Positions 38,480-51,480 are shown, counted from the first letter of the stretch. The stretch: DNA of 64,000 nt from Coriaria nepalensis (GCA_027186245.1 CP114486.1:8694501-8758500), one strand, 5' to 3'. Numbers and translations are program-made. The notes: generated from the sequence alone by a model not told the origin.

Positions 38480-39442
38480 TAATAGGAATGATCTTGTGGA
38501 GAAGTCCTAAGAGCTGCAAATAGAGAAAAAATGGATGTTAAATGGGACTTACTCGGTTTTCCTTTTGCGTTCTAGGTAATTAGTCTTAATTTTGATTTAT
38601 AGTTAATTTTTATTACTTAATAATTTTTAATGATATTTTTTAATTATTATAGGTATGGGTGTTTGAAGCAATTTCAATTAGAGAGACTTTTGATGAGCAT
38701 TTAGAGAAAACCTGTGAGCCATAGATTTTAAATTGGGCCATTCGTTCTAGTAAATAAATGCTCAAGAAAATCATTAAAGTTTTGAGTAATCGAGAGGTTA
38801 ATTTTTATTGTAATCAATAATTTTTTATATTATAATTTTTTAAATGACTACTTATATAAAAAAAATTTAATGATGTAGGCTAGATTATATGGAATCTTAC
38901 GTCTGTCAAGAAGGGAATAATATTCTCTTTTTATGACCAATATTGATCCATTTGACGATGAGGTTAACAATGATGTCATTGATCATGTGACAGCTTTGCT
39001 TGATCCCACTACCGAAGATGTAGACTATTCTGAAGATTCTTTTATATATACTATTCAACATGACAACAACGTCATGGTGGAGGAGGAGGAGAAGGTAAAT
39101 ATGGAGTGGGCTCAAGATTTTTTAGAAGTGGAGAATGAGATATCAACCATTGATCGAGCCTTTCCATCTACATCGATCGTCGATCGTGATATATGGTATA
39201 TGATGCAAAGGATGGAAGAGAAGATTGGGGTTGTTGGTCATAAGATGAAGGAGAGATTTAGTGGGCTAGAAGAGCGATTCGGTGGACTGAAGAGTAAAGT
39301 AGATTTGATCTATGAGAAAATAGGGGTTGAATCATATCCATCCGCTGGTGTAGGTCTCTCGGGTCATCGTACTGTATATCCCTCATGGCATTCATCAGGT
39401 GCATACCATTTTTCAGGTGATCTGGAAGAAGGATTTATTTAA
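38480..39442 (+). pseudogene. DUF1985-type, transposon-associated coding fragment
   Basis: Exon-like pieces read KWDLLGFPFAF (38540-38572) and, after an AT-rich gap, WVFEAISIRETFDEHLEK (from about 38655) and ILNWAIRSSK. A further open frame at 38933-39442 of 169 residues starts MTNIDPFDDEVNNDVIDHV and continues into a charged coiled-coil-like stretch (MQRMEEKIGVVGHKMKE). This order resembles plant DUF1985 proteins, usually carried with Ulp1-type proteases in Mutator-like elements. Two in-frame stops in the second piece indicate decay. I found no convincing Ulp1 catalytic domain downstream. The family call is from overall pattern and is uncertain. Confidence 0.5.
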
Positions 39443-40770
39443 GATTTCGGTTAAAAAATTAACTTTTAAATTTTCCTAAGTATTATATCTTTGATTGTTT
39501 GTGAAAGGGTGGCTAGAGCCGATATCGCCTCCTACGCAACGCCAGTTCCACAACAATGTATGAGGATAAGGAAGCTTGGTACTTTTCTCAAGTATCTATT
39601 TATGGATTCAAAAGAACTGAACTCTTCATTCTTAGATCCAAAACAACTCCGGAAATACAATAATGTGGGAGAGAAGTAAAGATGAGTCGATTGTCCAACT
39701 CGTAACAAAAATTCAAGCCAACAAGAATTTTTTTCAAATAATAAGACTCCACGGGAAGTGATTAGAAAGTACAGTAAGTATTTATTAATTTTAATTAAAT
39801 ATTACAATCATATTTGTAGGTAATTTTACCTACTTTTAATGAACTCATTCATCGGTAGCATATCAATGATTGTTTATTATTGATCTGGATGTGGCTAGAA
39901 ATTTATCATGATTTATTTTATTTAATTAAAATATAGCCCGTAGTGATCTCTTTAGTGTGACTTTAGTTGGGATGACAAAAGTGCATCAACAAGTAGATGG
40001 ATCATTTTGCTCATTAGGTATGTACAGAAATCCGACTTATGTAAGAATTTTATATCTTAAATTTAGTATTATTATGGACTAATACGATTAACTTTTGAGT
40101 TGTAGTTACGTAATGGGAATAACACAATGGCTTGGAAACTCTGCTTGAGAGAATATATCCAGTATGTACATGTAGTTGAACTTAAAAAATAAGTACTAGG
40201 TGACTTTATACGTGGACTTAAAGACATGTGGACTCTATATGTTATGAATTCGAGAGTAGATATCCGGAAGGAAACTGAAGTCATACCCATATATTTGGCA
40301 TTATATAAGATCTTGCCTCAACCTATCTACTTGATACCTAATCTAAAGAATAAATACTATAAAAATTGGAATATAGAGATTTTGATTTACAAATGATGAA
40401 ATACCATAAAATAAGAAATGAGGAGATTGTGGTGTTTATACAATTAAGTGTATAGAATTTCATTTGATAAGAATTTCATTGCAAGAAATAAATGATGATA
40501 CGATTAAGTTGTACATGCATAAGTTGTATACTGACTTATAGAGACATGTGTGGGATGTATGAGTATGTAGTATCTTTATTTTTCTATAATATAAGAATAA
40601 CATTTTTTTCTATTTAAGTAATGTTATTTTTGAAATATCAATTTTTATCCATACTTTCCTATTCTCTCACACTCTCATTCTCTTCTCACTCACTCGGAAA
40701 CTTCATTCTCATCTCACTCAGCTATAGAAGATAGAAATACAATTAAATTGATGAAATACAATTAGATTAA
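39443..40770. other. Intergenic; possible decayed downstream part of the DUF1985 unit
   Basis: AT-rich, with short frames only. It may contain worn Ulp1-side sequence, but no catalytic motif could be read. Confidence 0.35.
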
Positions 40771-40884
40771 AGAGTTTTAGTCTATATACTAAAATACTCT
40801 ATGGGTCGATAGCTATTCTGAACATCCGTCGACCCGTCGAGTATTTCAGATCATAGAGTTTTAGTCTAAGTACTAAAGTACTCT
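40771..40884. repeat. Direct repeat of a 30-bp imperfect palindrome
   Basis: AGAGTTTTAGTCTATATACT... (40771-40800) and AGAGTTTTAGTCTAAGTACT... (40855-40884) are direct copies, each with a near self-complementary stem (AGAGTTTTAGT pairs with ACTAAAATACTCT). A GTCGA-containing spacer lies between them. Confidence 0.7.
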
Positions 40885-43253
40885 ATGAGTCGACGTCTAG
40901 CCAATCAAGCAAGAGGACTAATTAAGCATACATCCGTCCAAATGACCAAAGAATTAGAGAGGGAAAATGGTCACCTGTGAGGTGGTTCTTGAATTAAGGA
41001 TGTGGTTCCATAAATAAAAAATGAAGTTTGACTGAGCATTAAGCCTTGCCACACAAGTGTAAGAAAGAAAATTGCAATGTAGCAAAAATCAAGGAAGGAG
41101 GTTATTGGTCGATCAAGAAAATGCTTGGCATGCAAGTAATGAATTGACATAGAATAATAGCCACATTCGGCCAGAACATGTAAATGAAAAAATAGGCATG
41201 CAAGGCTAAAATTGAGGGAGTGGTTACTTGTCGATCAAGTAACTTTTCGAGCAGGCAATAAAGGGGAAATCAACAAAGGTTTTTACCTGTAAATAAAACC
41301 CAAAATTTTCATTGCAAAAAGTCCAATATCACCAACAAACTATCTCTTGACTTTCAACATCCATCTATAGATTTATTGCTTTTCTTTTAAAGTTTATGTC
41401 AGTTAATGTTCCTCACTTAATGATTTCCTTTTAAAGTTTAATGATTTATGCTTTGCACCATAGGCTTAGGTTTAGGTGATTAGTTTTGTTCGTTTGTTCA
41501 ACGAGCAATTTCCTTTCATTTTGAAGTTGCCATTTATTTTAGTTGTATTTTCTCATTTAGTAGATTCAACATCCAAAAATGGGTGAACCCTAGAGTAGTT
41601 TGACCCGCTTCAATCACTTTTTCATTTTACTCAGATCCTTTTCTTTTTCAAAGCTTTTTTTATCTTAGAGTTAGTTTATTTAAAGCTTTCTAGTCTTTAA
41701 TTTAATTTATTTAAAACATTATACCCTTAGAATTAGTTCATTCGAAGTATCTTTCATACTTTTGGCACGTCGACACTCCATAAATACACTACTATTTTTT
41801 CAGTGCATGAACAGACTTCACCTAAGTTAAGACATTCATTTTTGGAAGCTCTTACCATTTTAGTGGAATTTGAATAAGAGAGAAATGTTATGGTGGATTT
41901 TTTGCTTCATGTTGGATTAATAATAGTATATAAATATGGTATATGTTGTTTGAAAAATGTGATGGGTGGTGGTAATAAGTTTATTGGAATCTGTTTCATT
42001 TGTCATTATGCCATTTAAATGAAAATTCAGATTGACATTTGAAATTTTTTGCATAAACATTAGATTTGGCTGTTTATAAGAAGTTTTAGTAAGTTAGTTA
42101 TATATGCTAATTTTTTAGCCATAAAAAAATAAAAATAAAAATCATGTGCTATTTTTCAATTTGATTCACCATATTTTTTGGTTAAAAAATAAGTTGTATG
42201 TGCTATTTTCAATTTGAGTCATCATATTTTTGCTTTTTCAAATGAACAGTAGTGCTAAATCTTCAAATGCAGGAAGATTGGTGAAACAAATGAAAGGTTG
42301 GTGAATGCTAAACTGCCCCTGTATGAGAAGAAGGTGCAAGAAACCAGTGAAACATCTCATCATGATTGCACCAATAACGAGTTTATAATTACCAAATGTG
42401 TTGAGGTGCTAAATCTTCATATCGACATTCCAACCTTGACGTACAAATACAACTACACATTTCATTAAATCATCATGGGCACATCGTGAACTGTTCTTGG
42501 TAGTGAGTCGTGACACGGAATGGTTAGTGGCTATCAACACTTGATGATGATGATATTTGAATGCACCGGTTGGTTTGACATTTGAAGATGTAAGTTGTCC
42601 ATCAATGTTTGGGTTTGCCATCTTTTATTTATTTTTTATTTCGGTAAATATATTTATGTCAATGGTTTTTTTTTCTTAATAACAGTTCTTAATTTTTTTT
42701 TAAAGTATATTATAGAAATTCAATATCAACCTATAGAAAACCACAACTTCGTAGAAAACCAATTGTATCATCCTACTATATCTATCTATATTTGGTGTTA
42801 ACTGTTGAATTGGTCTGTTATAATTAATTAACATGCGAAAATAGAAATTTAGTGCAATTCCTCTGTAACCCCCTATTGGTATAGTAGAGAATTGCACCAC
42901 TAAATATAATTGTAGTTTCATATATTGTTTTAAAAGACGTCATAGAATTTCAACAGTAACTAGTCATAGAATTTCTAAAGACAGAGCACATAACAAATAA
43001 TATAGTTTCATATTTTAAAGTAAAAAAATATGAAGAAGGGCACATGCCTCTAAAAGTCGAAGCAAATTAGACGTAGACTCTGAAGATAAAGTATTGTTGT
43101 CCATGGTCTCTCTATATCACCTTGGAGAAAATAATTACACTTCCCCTCACCGTCGTAACCTTATTTCGATTTCACCCTATTCCAATTTCAGGTAGCCCTA
43201 ACATTATAAACACAAATCTTACTACTATTTGTTCCTAGCTTCTACACACCGCG
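40885..43253. other. Intergenic, AT-rich; no gene supported
   Basis: No family signature. A short exon-like stretch after an acceptor at about 42270 reads GETNERLVNAKLPLYEKKVQ, but I could not extend it on either side. Confidence 0.4.
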
Positions 43254-44312
43254 GTGGCAATTTGTGTTGGCATGGCACGACACGGCCCAGCTCGGTACGG
43301 ATTGGCTTGGGCCATATCCATGCCTAAAAATAAGAGCACGACATGATACAGATACAGTAATGGGTCATAAACGTGTCATGCCGATCAATAGGCCCATGCC
43401 TTGCCCGTGGGCCCGTGCCGTGCCGTATAGTGCTCGACCCGTAGGCCTGTGCCATGCCTGACCCGTGAGCCCATTTATTTAGCAATCTCATTTATTTGAA
43501 TTAGACATTCATAAATTAGACACAATCATTACTAGAAGTTATGATACTAGTAGAATAGTAGTTATGATACTAGTAGAATAGTAGTTATGATACTAGTAGA
43601 ATAGTAGTTATGATACTCGACGAGTCGAAGTAAACTAGAAGTTATGATACTCGACAAGTCAAAGTAAATGAGAAGTTATGATACTCGATTGAGCCTTTGA
43701 TCCATCGAGTAAACAAGAAGTTATGAGTCGATGTGGCCTTCGGTCCGTCAAGTATCATAATTGATAGTCTATGAAGTAAGTAATAATTGAGTCTGATTCA
43801 AAAAAATTAGATTGTCAATGCATTAGAAGTTTGTACTATTAAAATAAATAAATTATTTTACAACACATCATAAAATATATAAATAAATGATCATTCTTAA
43901 TAATTATTATTTAATAAATTAAAAGTTAATACCATTAATAATTAAAATTATAAATAAGCTATAAAAAAATTATTTAACCAAATAAAATCTTGCATTAATC
44001 GAAATGTTTTAACATACAAAATGATTTTCGAAAAAAAAATCTCTTATAATTAGGAGGCTATTTTGAGTGCATGCCTTGCATGAGCCCAAAAGAGCCGTAT
44101 CGTGCTCGGGGCAAGCACGAAAAATCCTGGTTGTGCTATGCCGGCCCGCATGCCCGCATAATTGGGCACAACAGAGCCCAACACCGAAGCCTAGGCACGA
44201 CATGACTAACCCGTACCATGTCTAGGCACGGCACGACACGACTAACTCGTGTCATGCCGTGCTCATGTCATGCGTACTCGTGCCGGCCCGACCCATTTTG
44301 CCATCTCTATGC
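43254..44312. mobile_element. Non-autonomous hAT-like element
   Basis: Both ends are GC-rich blocks in AT-rich surroundings. The left end reads GCGGTGGCAATTTGTGTTGG and the right end, read on the - strand, TAGAGATGGCAAAATGGGTC: imperfect terminal inverted repeats of hAT type. Subterminal GGCACGACACGG and GCACGGCACGACACG repeats follow. The left block and the CATACAAAATGATTT block near 44013 match the hAT element at 4917-7015. No transposase remains, so it is probably a deletion derivative. No clear 8-bp target duplication was found. Confidence 0.7.
43538..43606 (+). repeat. Three tandem 23-bp repeats inside the hAT-like element
   Basis: Units at 43538-43560, 43561-43583 and 43584-43606 are identical (GTTATGATACTAGTAGAATA + GTA). 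A partial fourth unit follows, then looser GTTATGATACTCGA repeats to about 43730. Confidence 0.92.
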
Positions 44313-45198
44313 ATTGCAGGGTTTACTACTACATGACCTAAAATCTTTCACACTTCTCTCATCTGAAAGAGGAGAGAAAAGAGAAACCTTACTTTCAATT
44401 TCAATTGCATTTTTCCCATCTTAGGTAGCGCCAAATTTATCCCTATTTCAATTTAATTTTCGCACAATGCCAACCTTAATTTCATCCCTAAAACATCTAA
44501 CACTGAAATTTATATAATAGCAGCTAAACCTAAAATTTCAGAGAAGAAAAATTGACGAAAAAGTATTACAGGAGACTATTTCGTCAGCACTCGACGGAAT
44601 GGCTTGATGGTCGAACGTAAGCGGCGGAATGGAAAAATGCAGAGAGCCGAAGGAGGGAGGACTTCAGTAGCGATCTTTCATGATGGAGGAAAATGGAGTG
44701 AAAAAATTAAAAGGATGAGAGAGAGTTTGGAAACTGCAGTCGCCGAAAAATGGAGGGAGGAGACTATAGTAATGGCAGATCGCGATGGATGAACACTTTT
44801 CTCCAAGTACTGACGAAAGATAGTGTTTACGGGTTGGTCCATAATTGTAACCCCAAAGAAAGCATAAACGGGGCCCCGTCACTTAACTCATTCGGGCACA
44901 AACACTTTTCAAAATAATGGGAAAATTCTTTGAAAGGGGACTAAAATTCCAACAACCCTGCCACATCAAATCTAAGTACACGAAAAAAAAGTGTTTACGA
45001 ATACATTTTAAAATATATTTCAAACGTTCCAGCCAAACAGGCCTACCTATCTTTCGCTGACAGAGAATGCTAAACTTTTCTTTTTATAATAATGCTCCAC
45101 CCTTTACCACGATTTCTTCGTACAGAGCTCTTTACACTCTAATCGTGATTTTTCTTATGACCAAAATCATAACTCTCCTATTTCATTCCGTATGGTAT
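44313..45198. other. Intergenic, upstream flank of the ARAD1-type gene
   Basis: No gene recognised. A 62-residue frame at 44604-44792 on the + strand has no family signature. Confidence 0.4.
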
Positions 45199-45292
45199 GT
45201 ATATAGAATCTAATTCCCTTCCTAGCGCCCGAAAAAGCGTTTACTCGCGCCCCCACGCCCGTGAAAAAGCGTTTACTCGCCCCCACGCCCGT
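45199..45292 (+). promoter_or_regulatory. Probable core promoter and leader of the ARAD1-type gene
   Basis: A TATA-like GTATATAGAA lies at 45199-45208. It is followed at 45231-45262 and 45263-45292 by two head-to-tail copies of a 30-32 bp unit (GAAAAAGCGTTTACTCGC + CCCCACGCCCGT). The TATA assignment rests on spacing only; the duplication is seen directly. Confidence 0.45.
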
Positions 45293-45408
45293 GTTCTCGC
45301 GATTTCCTGATGAACCCGGACACCATCACCAGAACTTCAAACGACAAATCCAGAAAACCCAAATTGAGTCTCTTCGGCGATGCACAGACCTTCACTCTAA
45401 TCAATTCC

Positions 45409-48400
45409 ATGGCGCGTAAATCGTCGCTGCTGAAGAAAACTCTGATCCTGATCTGCATCATCCTTGCCGTCTACGCCTTCTTCAACTCCTTAAATTCACC
45501 TGCCACTTTCGAGCTCGACCGCAGCATCTCCACCGGCACTTCCAATTCCATTCCACTCTCCGATAATCTTGGTCTCAATTTTCCCGGAAAATCCACTCCT
45601 CCGGTCAAAATTTACCTCTATGATTTACCGAGGAGGTTCACATACGGTGTAATAGAGCATCACGACATGGCGCGTGGCTTAAAACGCGCCTCCGAGCTGA
45701 AGTATCCTGGCCACCAGCATATGGCGGAGTGGTATATTTTCTCCGATCTTCTTCGCTCCGAATTTGAACGTTCCGGGTCACCGGTCGTCAAGGTGTTGGA
45801 TCCTGAGGAAGCGGATTTGTTCTATGTTCCGTTCTTCTCGTCACTAAGCTTAGTCGTGAATCCGATCCGATCGGGTCAGGAGCTGGAGAGAGTCCAGTAC
45901 AGCGACGAAGAGACGCAGGAGGCTCTGGTAGAGTGGCTGGAGCAGCAGGAGTACTGGAAGAGGAACTACGGACGCGATCATGTGATTATAGCCCAAGATC
46001 CAAATGCATTGTTCAGAATGATCGATAGGGTAAAGAATAGTATCCTACTCGTATCTGATTTTGGAAGGTTGAGACGTGACCAGTCATCGCTTGTTAAGGA
46101 CGTGATCTTACCCTACTCGCATCGGATCAACACTTATAAAGGCGAGACTGGAGTTGAAAATCGGAAGACGTTGCTGTTCTTTATGGGCAATCGTTTTCGG
46201 AAAGAGGTATTGACACAATGCCGTGAATTTTTCTTCTACTTTTTCTTTTCATTGCTGTTATCATATTGGATTACATTGCTGTTCTCTGATGGTTAATTAC
46301 AGTTGTGGATATGGATCAAGTTGTAAAGTTGGTCTCAATTTTGCTCACATTACAAAACCTCAGATTAATCTAATAGTTCAGATTTGGATCTGCAAAAACT
46401 GTAAAACTACAGTTTGCTTCAATCGCTCGGCCAAATATACAGCATTTAGGTTAAGGAAAATGAAAACTTATTTGTGCCTTTGGAAACCTTTAAATTCAGG
46501 AATTCAATTTATTTGGAAATTGATTCCCATGCTTGGAAAATATTGCATTTTGAAAATAAGGATTTCAATTCATAACTCATTTTTACTTCCTATGATTTTT
46601 GTAAATCATTTCTAGGATATATTTGGTATTTGTTTAACAAAACAAATACAAAGGATAGTTTCCTAAATATATCTGAAGTGAAACCATTTCTAGTAGGATT
46701 CCAAACAGTAGAATGCAATTGTATTTATTAATCTAAAAATAATTACAAACAATGTACAATTGTTTACAAATCAATCCAATTGAACTATTCCATAATTTCG
46801 ATTGAAGTGAATCGAACTATTCCAAACAATTATATGCGAATACTTAAACTCCAGTTCCAGTTTTAAACTCTAACCGGTGTCTTTAAACGGACAAGAAAAT
46901 ATCAAATGCTAGAGAGTATACAGTATGCAGATTTCTTTTTTATGTTCTTTTTTGTGCTTTGTAGGGAGGAAAAATCCGAGACACACTTTTCCAAGTACTA
47001 GAGAAAGAAGAGGATGTGATAATCAAACATGGAGCACAATCAAGGGAGAGTAGAAGAGCTGCTACACATGGAATGCATACATCTAAGTTCTGCTTGCATC
47101 CAGCTGGTGATACTCCATCCGCTTGTCGACTTTTTGATGCTATAGTTAGCTTGTGTGTCCCAGTGATTGTCAGTGACACCATTGAGCTTCCATTTGAAGA
47201 TGTTATAGACTATGGAAAGATTGCAGTGTTTGTGGACTCTGCCTCTGCTGTGAATCCTGGTGTCTTAGTTTCAAGACTGAGGGCCACAACTGAAGAGAGG
47301 ATTCTGGAGTATCAGAAAGAGATGAAAGAGGTTAGATCACTTTTCTTTAATGTGCCCTTTTTAACTTAATTTCTGTGGTGATTTGATTTGTGTTGTTGAT
47401 TTCAAGACTGCTCATATGATGAAGTAAGATAGTAAATAGAAATTTAGGGAAGCTAGAGTATATCGTTGATATAGGATTGTATCAGATGGATATTTTTACT
47501 GGTTGGGGAGGAAAAAATTGAAAGACAAACACTTGGAAGTGATTCGTTGAAAAAGTGATTGATTCCTTTTGACCATTGTTTTCTTAATCACTCCACAGTA
47601 TAAACAACTCTCCCTCAGTCTAAATAAAAGTTGTCTCCAGTGATAATCTAAGACATATTTTCAATGTCCATATGATCCTGCTAGATTTTGACTTCAAATT
47701 ATGTGAATGATATATATGAACCAAAGTATCATATTTATAGAGCCTTTGTTTCTCATCTTTTCTCTCTTGGTGAAAAAGTAAGTGCTAGGACACCAACTTC
47801 AGTCTATCATGCAAGTCAACATTTTATAGGTTTCAGACTTGCATCTGGTGGATAATGCTCTGGTTTATCTTTCCGGTTTTACAGTGAAGTCAAATTATGT
47901 TTTTAGCAAACCCACTGACTGAGAAACAAAATTAGATTTGTGAAAGCTTTAGTTTGGTTTAGTCTGTCATACTTCCAAAATGCGATAGACTTGATGTCAA
48001 TGACGGCCAAAATATGTCAGTGTAGTCGATCAAAATAAATTCATTAACCAAGTTGGAAGCCCAAACTGGACTCTCATTTGCAGGCTTAAGTATAGGATTG
48101 TGGGGAGAGGGACATGAGTTTAGTTCTCATGGCCTCATAGATGGTATGAATTTAAGTGACCTCACAGTCAATCAGGCCTGGTTTCTTGCCCCTGAAAATA
48201 TTTTCGTAGACAATGAGAGTAACCTGATAGGTATGATTCATTTTTATAGCAACAATAGACCCCATAGCAACTGGAGCAGTACTTTTTTCTTTCTTTCTTT
48301 TTCTCCTGTAGTGATTTAAGTGCTACGTGCTATTATGGATTGAGGATTCTGTGCCATTAAATCGTAAACACTAAAAAGTATAGTGTCTTGCTTTAACCAC

Positions 48401-49657
48401 GAAAGAAACTACTCTAAAAAACTGAACCTCAAGTGACCGTGATGTAGATATACATGTGTGTGCTGTATTTAAGATTTCAAGCTGATATAAGTGCTATTTG
48501 TAGAGTCTAAATGATAGATTTGGATTACCCTTCTTCCCTGGCTCTTAGCTTTTTAGCCTGCTAGTGTTCTTTCCCCTTGTAATTGATCTAGAAATGTTCT
48601 CCAAGTTTTGACTTTTCACTTTTGTTTTGTGGTACTTGAATGGATGATTTAAATTCTCATCAAATGTATTTGTATCCTAAAAGGTGGGGGATATGGGATG
48701 GGAGCCAAGCCCCACCCTAGCTCAGTTATTGTCTTTGTAGGAAGTTTTAATGGATAGAGAAAGAATTCTCCCTCATTTTCTCTCTTTCTTGGTTTTATGA
48801 AGATGTTTATTATTAAACCTCACAAGTTTATCTGTGGAGTGATTGGTTGCCATATAGTACTTTAATTGTACCTTTTTTCGCTAGTGATATATGATAAACT
48901 TGTTTACACAAAGGGAACGGGAAGTAATGCCTTGGATCCACCCTAATCAACCTCTCATTCGCTTTGGCAAAAAAAACCTCTCATTTGGGAGTAGATGAAG
49001 AAATACTGATCAATCATTTCATGAAACCAAACAAACCTTTTCACTTGGGTTTGATGGTAATATACCTTCCTCGACACTTTATTACCCGTTACCTTTTTCT
49101 GCTCAGTTACAAGGAAGAGAGAGAGGAAAAAGGAAAGAAAAACATTTCCTTTATCATGTAAATATTAAAAAGCCATTAGTCAGTATACAATTGCCATTAC
49201 CTTCTGCTCATTAGCAGTGTAGTATTGTAGCAGTGATCAACCCAGATGATGGTTCCACCTGATATTCCTTGTTCATTGACTGTTTATATTATATAAGTTT
49301 TTGCATATTTGATGGCTTCTTTCTATTTCGTTAATAGTTGTAATGGGTTGTGGAGATAGTGAGCCATCAATATTGACACATCATAACATCACTTCCCATT
49401 ATGACCTATCAAATTGGATTTGATTTAATCAGGTAAAGCGGTACTTTGATTATGGAGACCCAAATGGAACAGTGAATGAGATCTGGCGCCAAGTATCTCA
49501 GAAGCTTCCGTTGGTTAAGCTGATGATTAATCGTGAAAAAAGGCTCATCCAGAGGAACTTAAATGAACCTGACTGCTTTTGTCTCTGTTCAAACAAGACT
49601 GAGAGACTAGGGCTGGCTTTTAATTCTAAAAACTTTTCCACAGTTTTGGAGCTTTAA
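45409..49657 (+). CDS. ARAD1: Probable arabinosyltransferase, ARAD1-type GT47 exostosin family
   Basis: Golgi type II membrane glycosyltransferase. Arabidopsis ARAD1 is needed for the alpha-1,5-arabinan side chains of pectic rhamnogalacturonan I. Three exons: 45409-46206, 46965-47330 and 49433-49657. Both introns are phase 0 and GT-AG, giving 462 residues against about 447 in Arabidopsis. Residues 1-30 hold a short basic N-terminus and one transmembrane anchor ([15 protein letters not shown]). The exostosin domain fills residues 65-410: [115 protein letters not shown] and [11 protein letters not shown]. The C-terminus has the family CxC pair (CFCLC). An in-frame ATG at 45310 would add 33 residues. 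I prefer 45409 because family members start MARKSSLLK. Confidence 0.94.
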
Positions 49658-51480
49658 CTTATAAGAATGACGTAATTATATTCAAATACTGGCAGACATT
49701 CTGGGAAAATGATAGGGTTAATGCATCTCTTGATAATTGCAAGAAAGAAGATTCCACTCTTCTCTGCTTACAAGGATGGTGAAAACCCCAAACCCCCCCC
49801 CCCCCCCCCCCTCCCCCTCCTTCCTTTTAATCTTGAAGATGGAATTAGACTTACCTCATTTCAAAGAGGAGGCTCAGATGCTCCCCTATATGGGCCATGC
49901 ATCTTTCTTCCAGCTGCAAAAATTGAACAGACAAATGAACAGGAAAAATGGGTCAGTAGATGTAAGTGTAATTATATTTGTACATTGTAAAGAATAAGAG
50001 GTTGCAATCTTTGATTCTTTCATTTGTAGCATCTGTTGTCTTTGTTATTCTTTTGATGAAGTAGGAGGATATGAATTGGTGTTTAAGTTTGGGGTTCACC
50101 ATAGTAGTAGTAGTAATTGGTTTTTTTTTTTTTTTTTTTTAAATTTTATTTTTTCCGCCCCCTGCTGTTCATGTGGTTGATTACATAGTATGCAGGTTTT
50201 TATTTATTCGAAGGTTCTGCACTATTATTGTTCCTAGAAAAGACTGGTTCTCTGAAGTCACAGTATGATAATGGATGCTTTCATGCTTAGGTAATTTTTT
50301 ATTTTCATTTTAAGGGCGATCTCCAAATGAATACAGATTACTAGGTTAATTTGCAACAAGCAAATAGCCTTTATTATTATTTATTGAATTTTTTTTTTTT
50401 TTTCATTTACTAATTTTTTTTTAAAATTATTAAAATTTTATTTTTCTGTTTTTGCTTGTTACACGAATTGAGTCACTGCCAACTTATATATTCGTTATAA
50501 CTTAGTCATATATACTTTATATATATTACACATAATATTCTCAACACTATGAAATGGTTTCATCAATAGCCACCAAATTGACATATAAAATTAGCTACAG
50601 TGCTATGATTTGTTAGGATATGATTTTATCAAGTACTTATAATTATAACTAAGCTAAGATATAATTATAAATTAATTAAGTTTATAAGTAGAAAAAAAAT
50701 TAAAAGTTATCTTAATATGATATATATATTAATAAATATTTTATTTATTTATTAAAATTATATCAAGATTAAATATCATATATATATATATATTCTAATA
50801 TTATTTTATATAATCAATATAATTATGTCATAAGTCATGATTATAACATAAATACAAAAATTTAATTTAAGCACAATTTGAATGAAATAAGCCATTAAAT
50901 TTTCATGTCAGCCTACATGAAATACCTAATAATAAATTTAATTACTTATAAACATCTTAATCATAATAATAATAATAATAATAATAATTACAAAACTCAT
51001 AAAATTTATTTTAAAAAAAAAAGGGGAAAAAGCCATCTAATTAAATTTGCCCTATCTTTCTCGCTTGTATCTCTCTCTTTCTTCTACACGCAGCTTCTCT
51101 CCTTGATTCACGCCGACTCCCTTCTTCTCTTCATGTGTGCAGCCGTAGGTCTAATTTATAGAGTAATAGTTGTCAGAGCTGCTTCTTCTCTCTCCTAAGA
51201 GAGCTTCAACCTCTTATCATATACTTTTCATTTATTTATTTTGGGCTTTTCTGTTATCATGCAGCCCACTTTGGATGAGTAATGGTTTTTTCTTGCAGCC
51301 ACCAGAGTTCCGCGTAATTATAGTTTGACCCATTCTTCCCTCTTTTTATTATTTTCACACCAAAGCTTCTCAAAAGTATCTTTAATCTAATTACCTCCAA
51401 AATATTCACTAAACATATCAAATAATCAATTTCACAAGAAAATATAACGTACAACATAAAATTTAAAGATAAAATATATG
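49658..51480. other. Intergenic, with homopolymer tracts
   Basis: ARAD1 3' UTR, then AT-rich DNA. Contains a 19-base C run (49793-49811), a T run of more than 20 bases near 50121 and an (AAT)n stretch near 50963. No gene supported. Confidence 0.5.
49793..49811 (+). repeat. Poly-C tract of 19 bases
   Basis: Uninterrupted C run followed by TCCCCCTCC, about 135 bp after the ARAD1 stop codon and so possibly within its 3' UTR. Confidence 0.95.

Noticed and set aside
42240..42620. Possible exon reading GETNERLVNAKLPLYEKKVQ
   Set aside because: An acceptor is present but no adjoining exon, family match or repeat could be recognised, so it is not reported as a gene.
43538..43730. CRISPR-like regular repeats
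   Set aside because: The 23-bp units are contiguous with no spacers, in a plant genome and inside a DNA transposon derivative.
46223..46615. 130-codon + strand frame in ARAD1 intron 1
   Set aside because: Chance frame in intron DNA. Exon 1 and exon 2 join as RKE-GGK, as in the family.
48053..48319. 88-codon + strand frame in ARAD1 intron 2
   Set aside because: No family signature and not needed for a continuous GT47 protein. The exons at 47330 and 49433 join directly at a conserved position.
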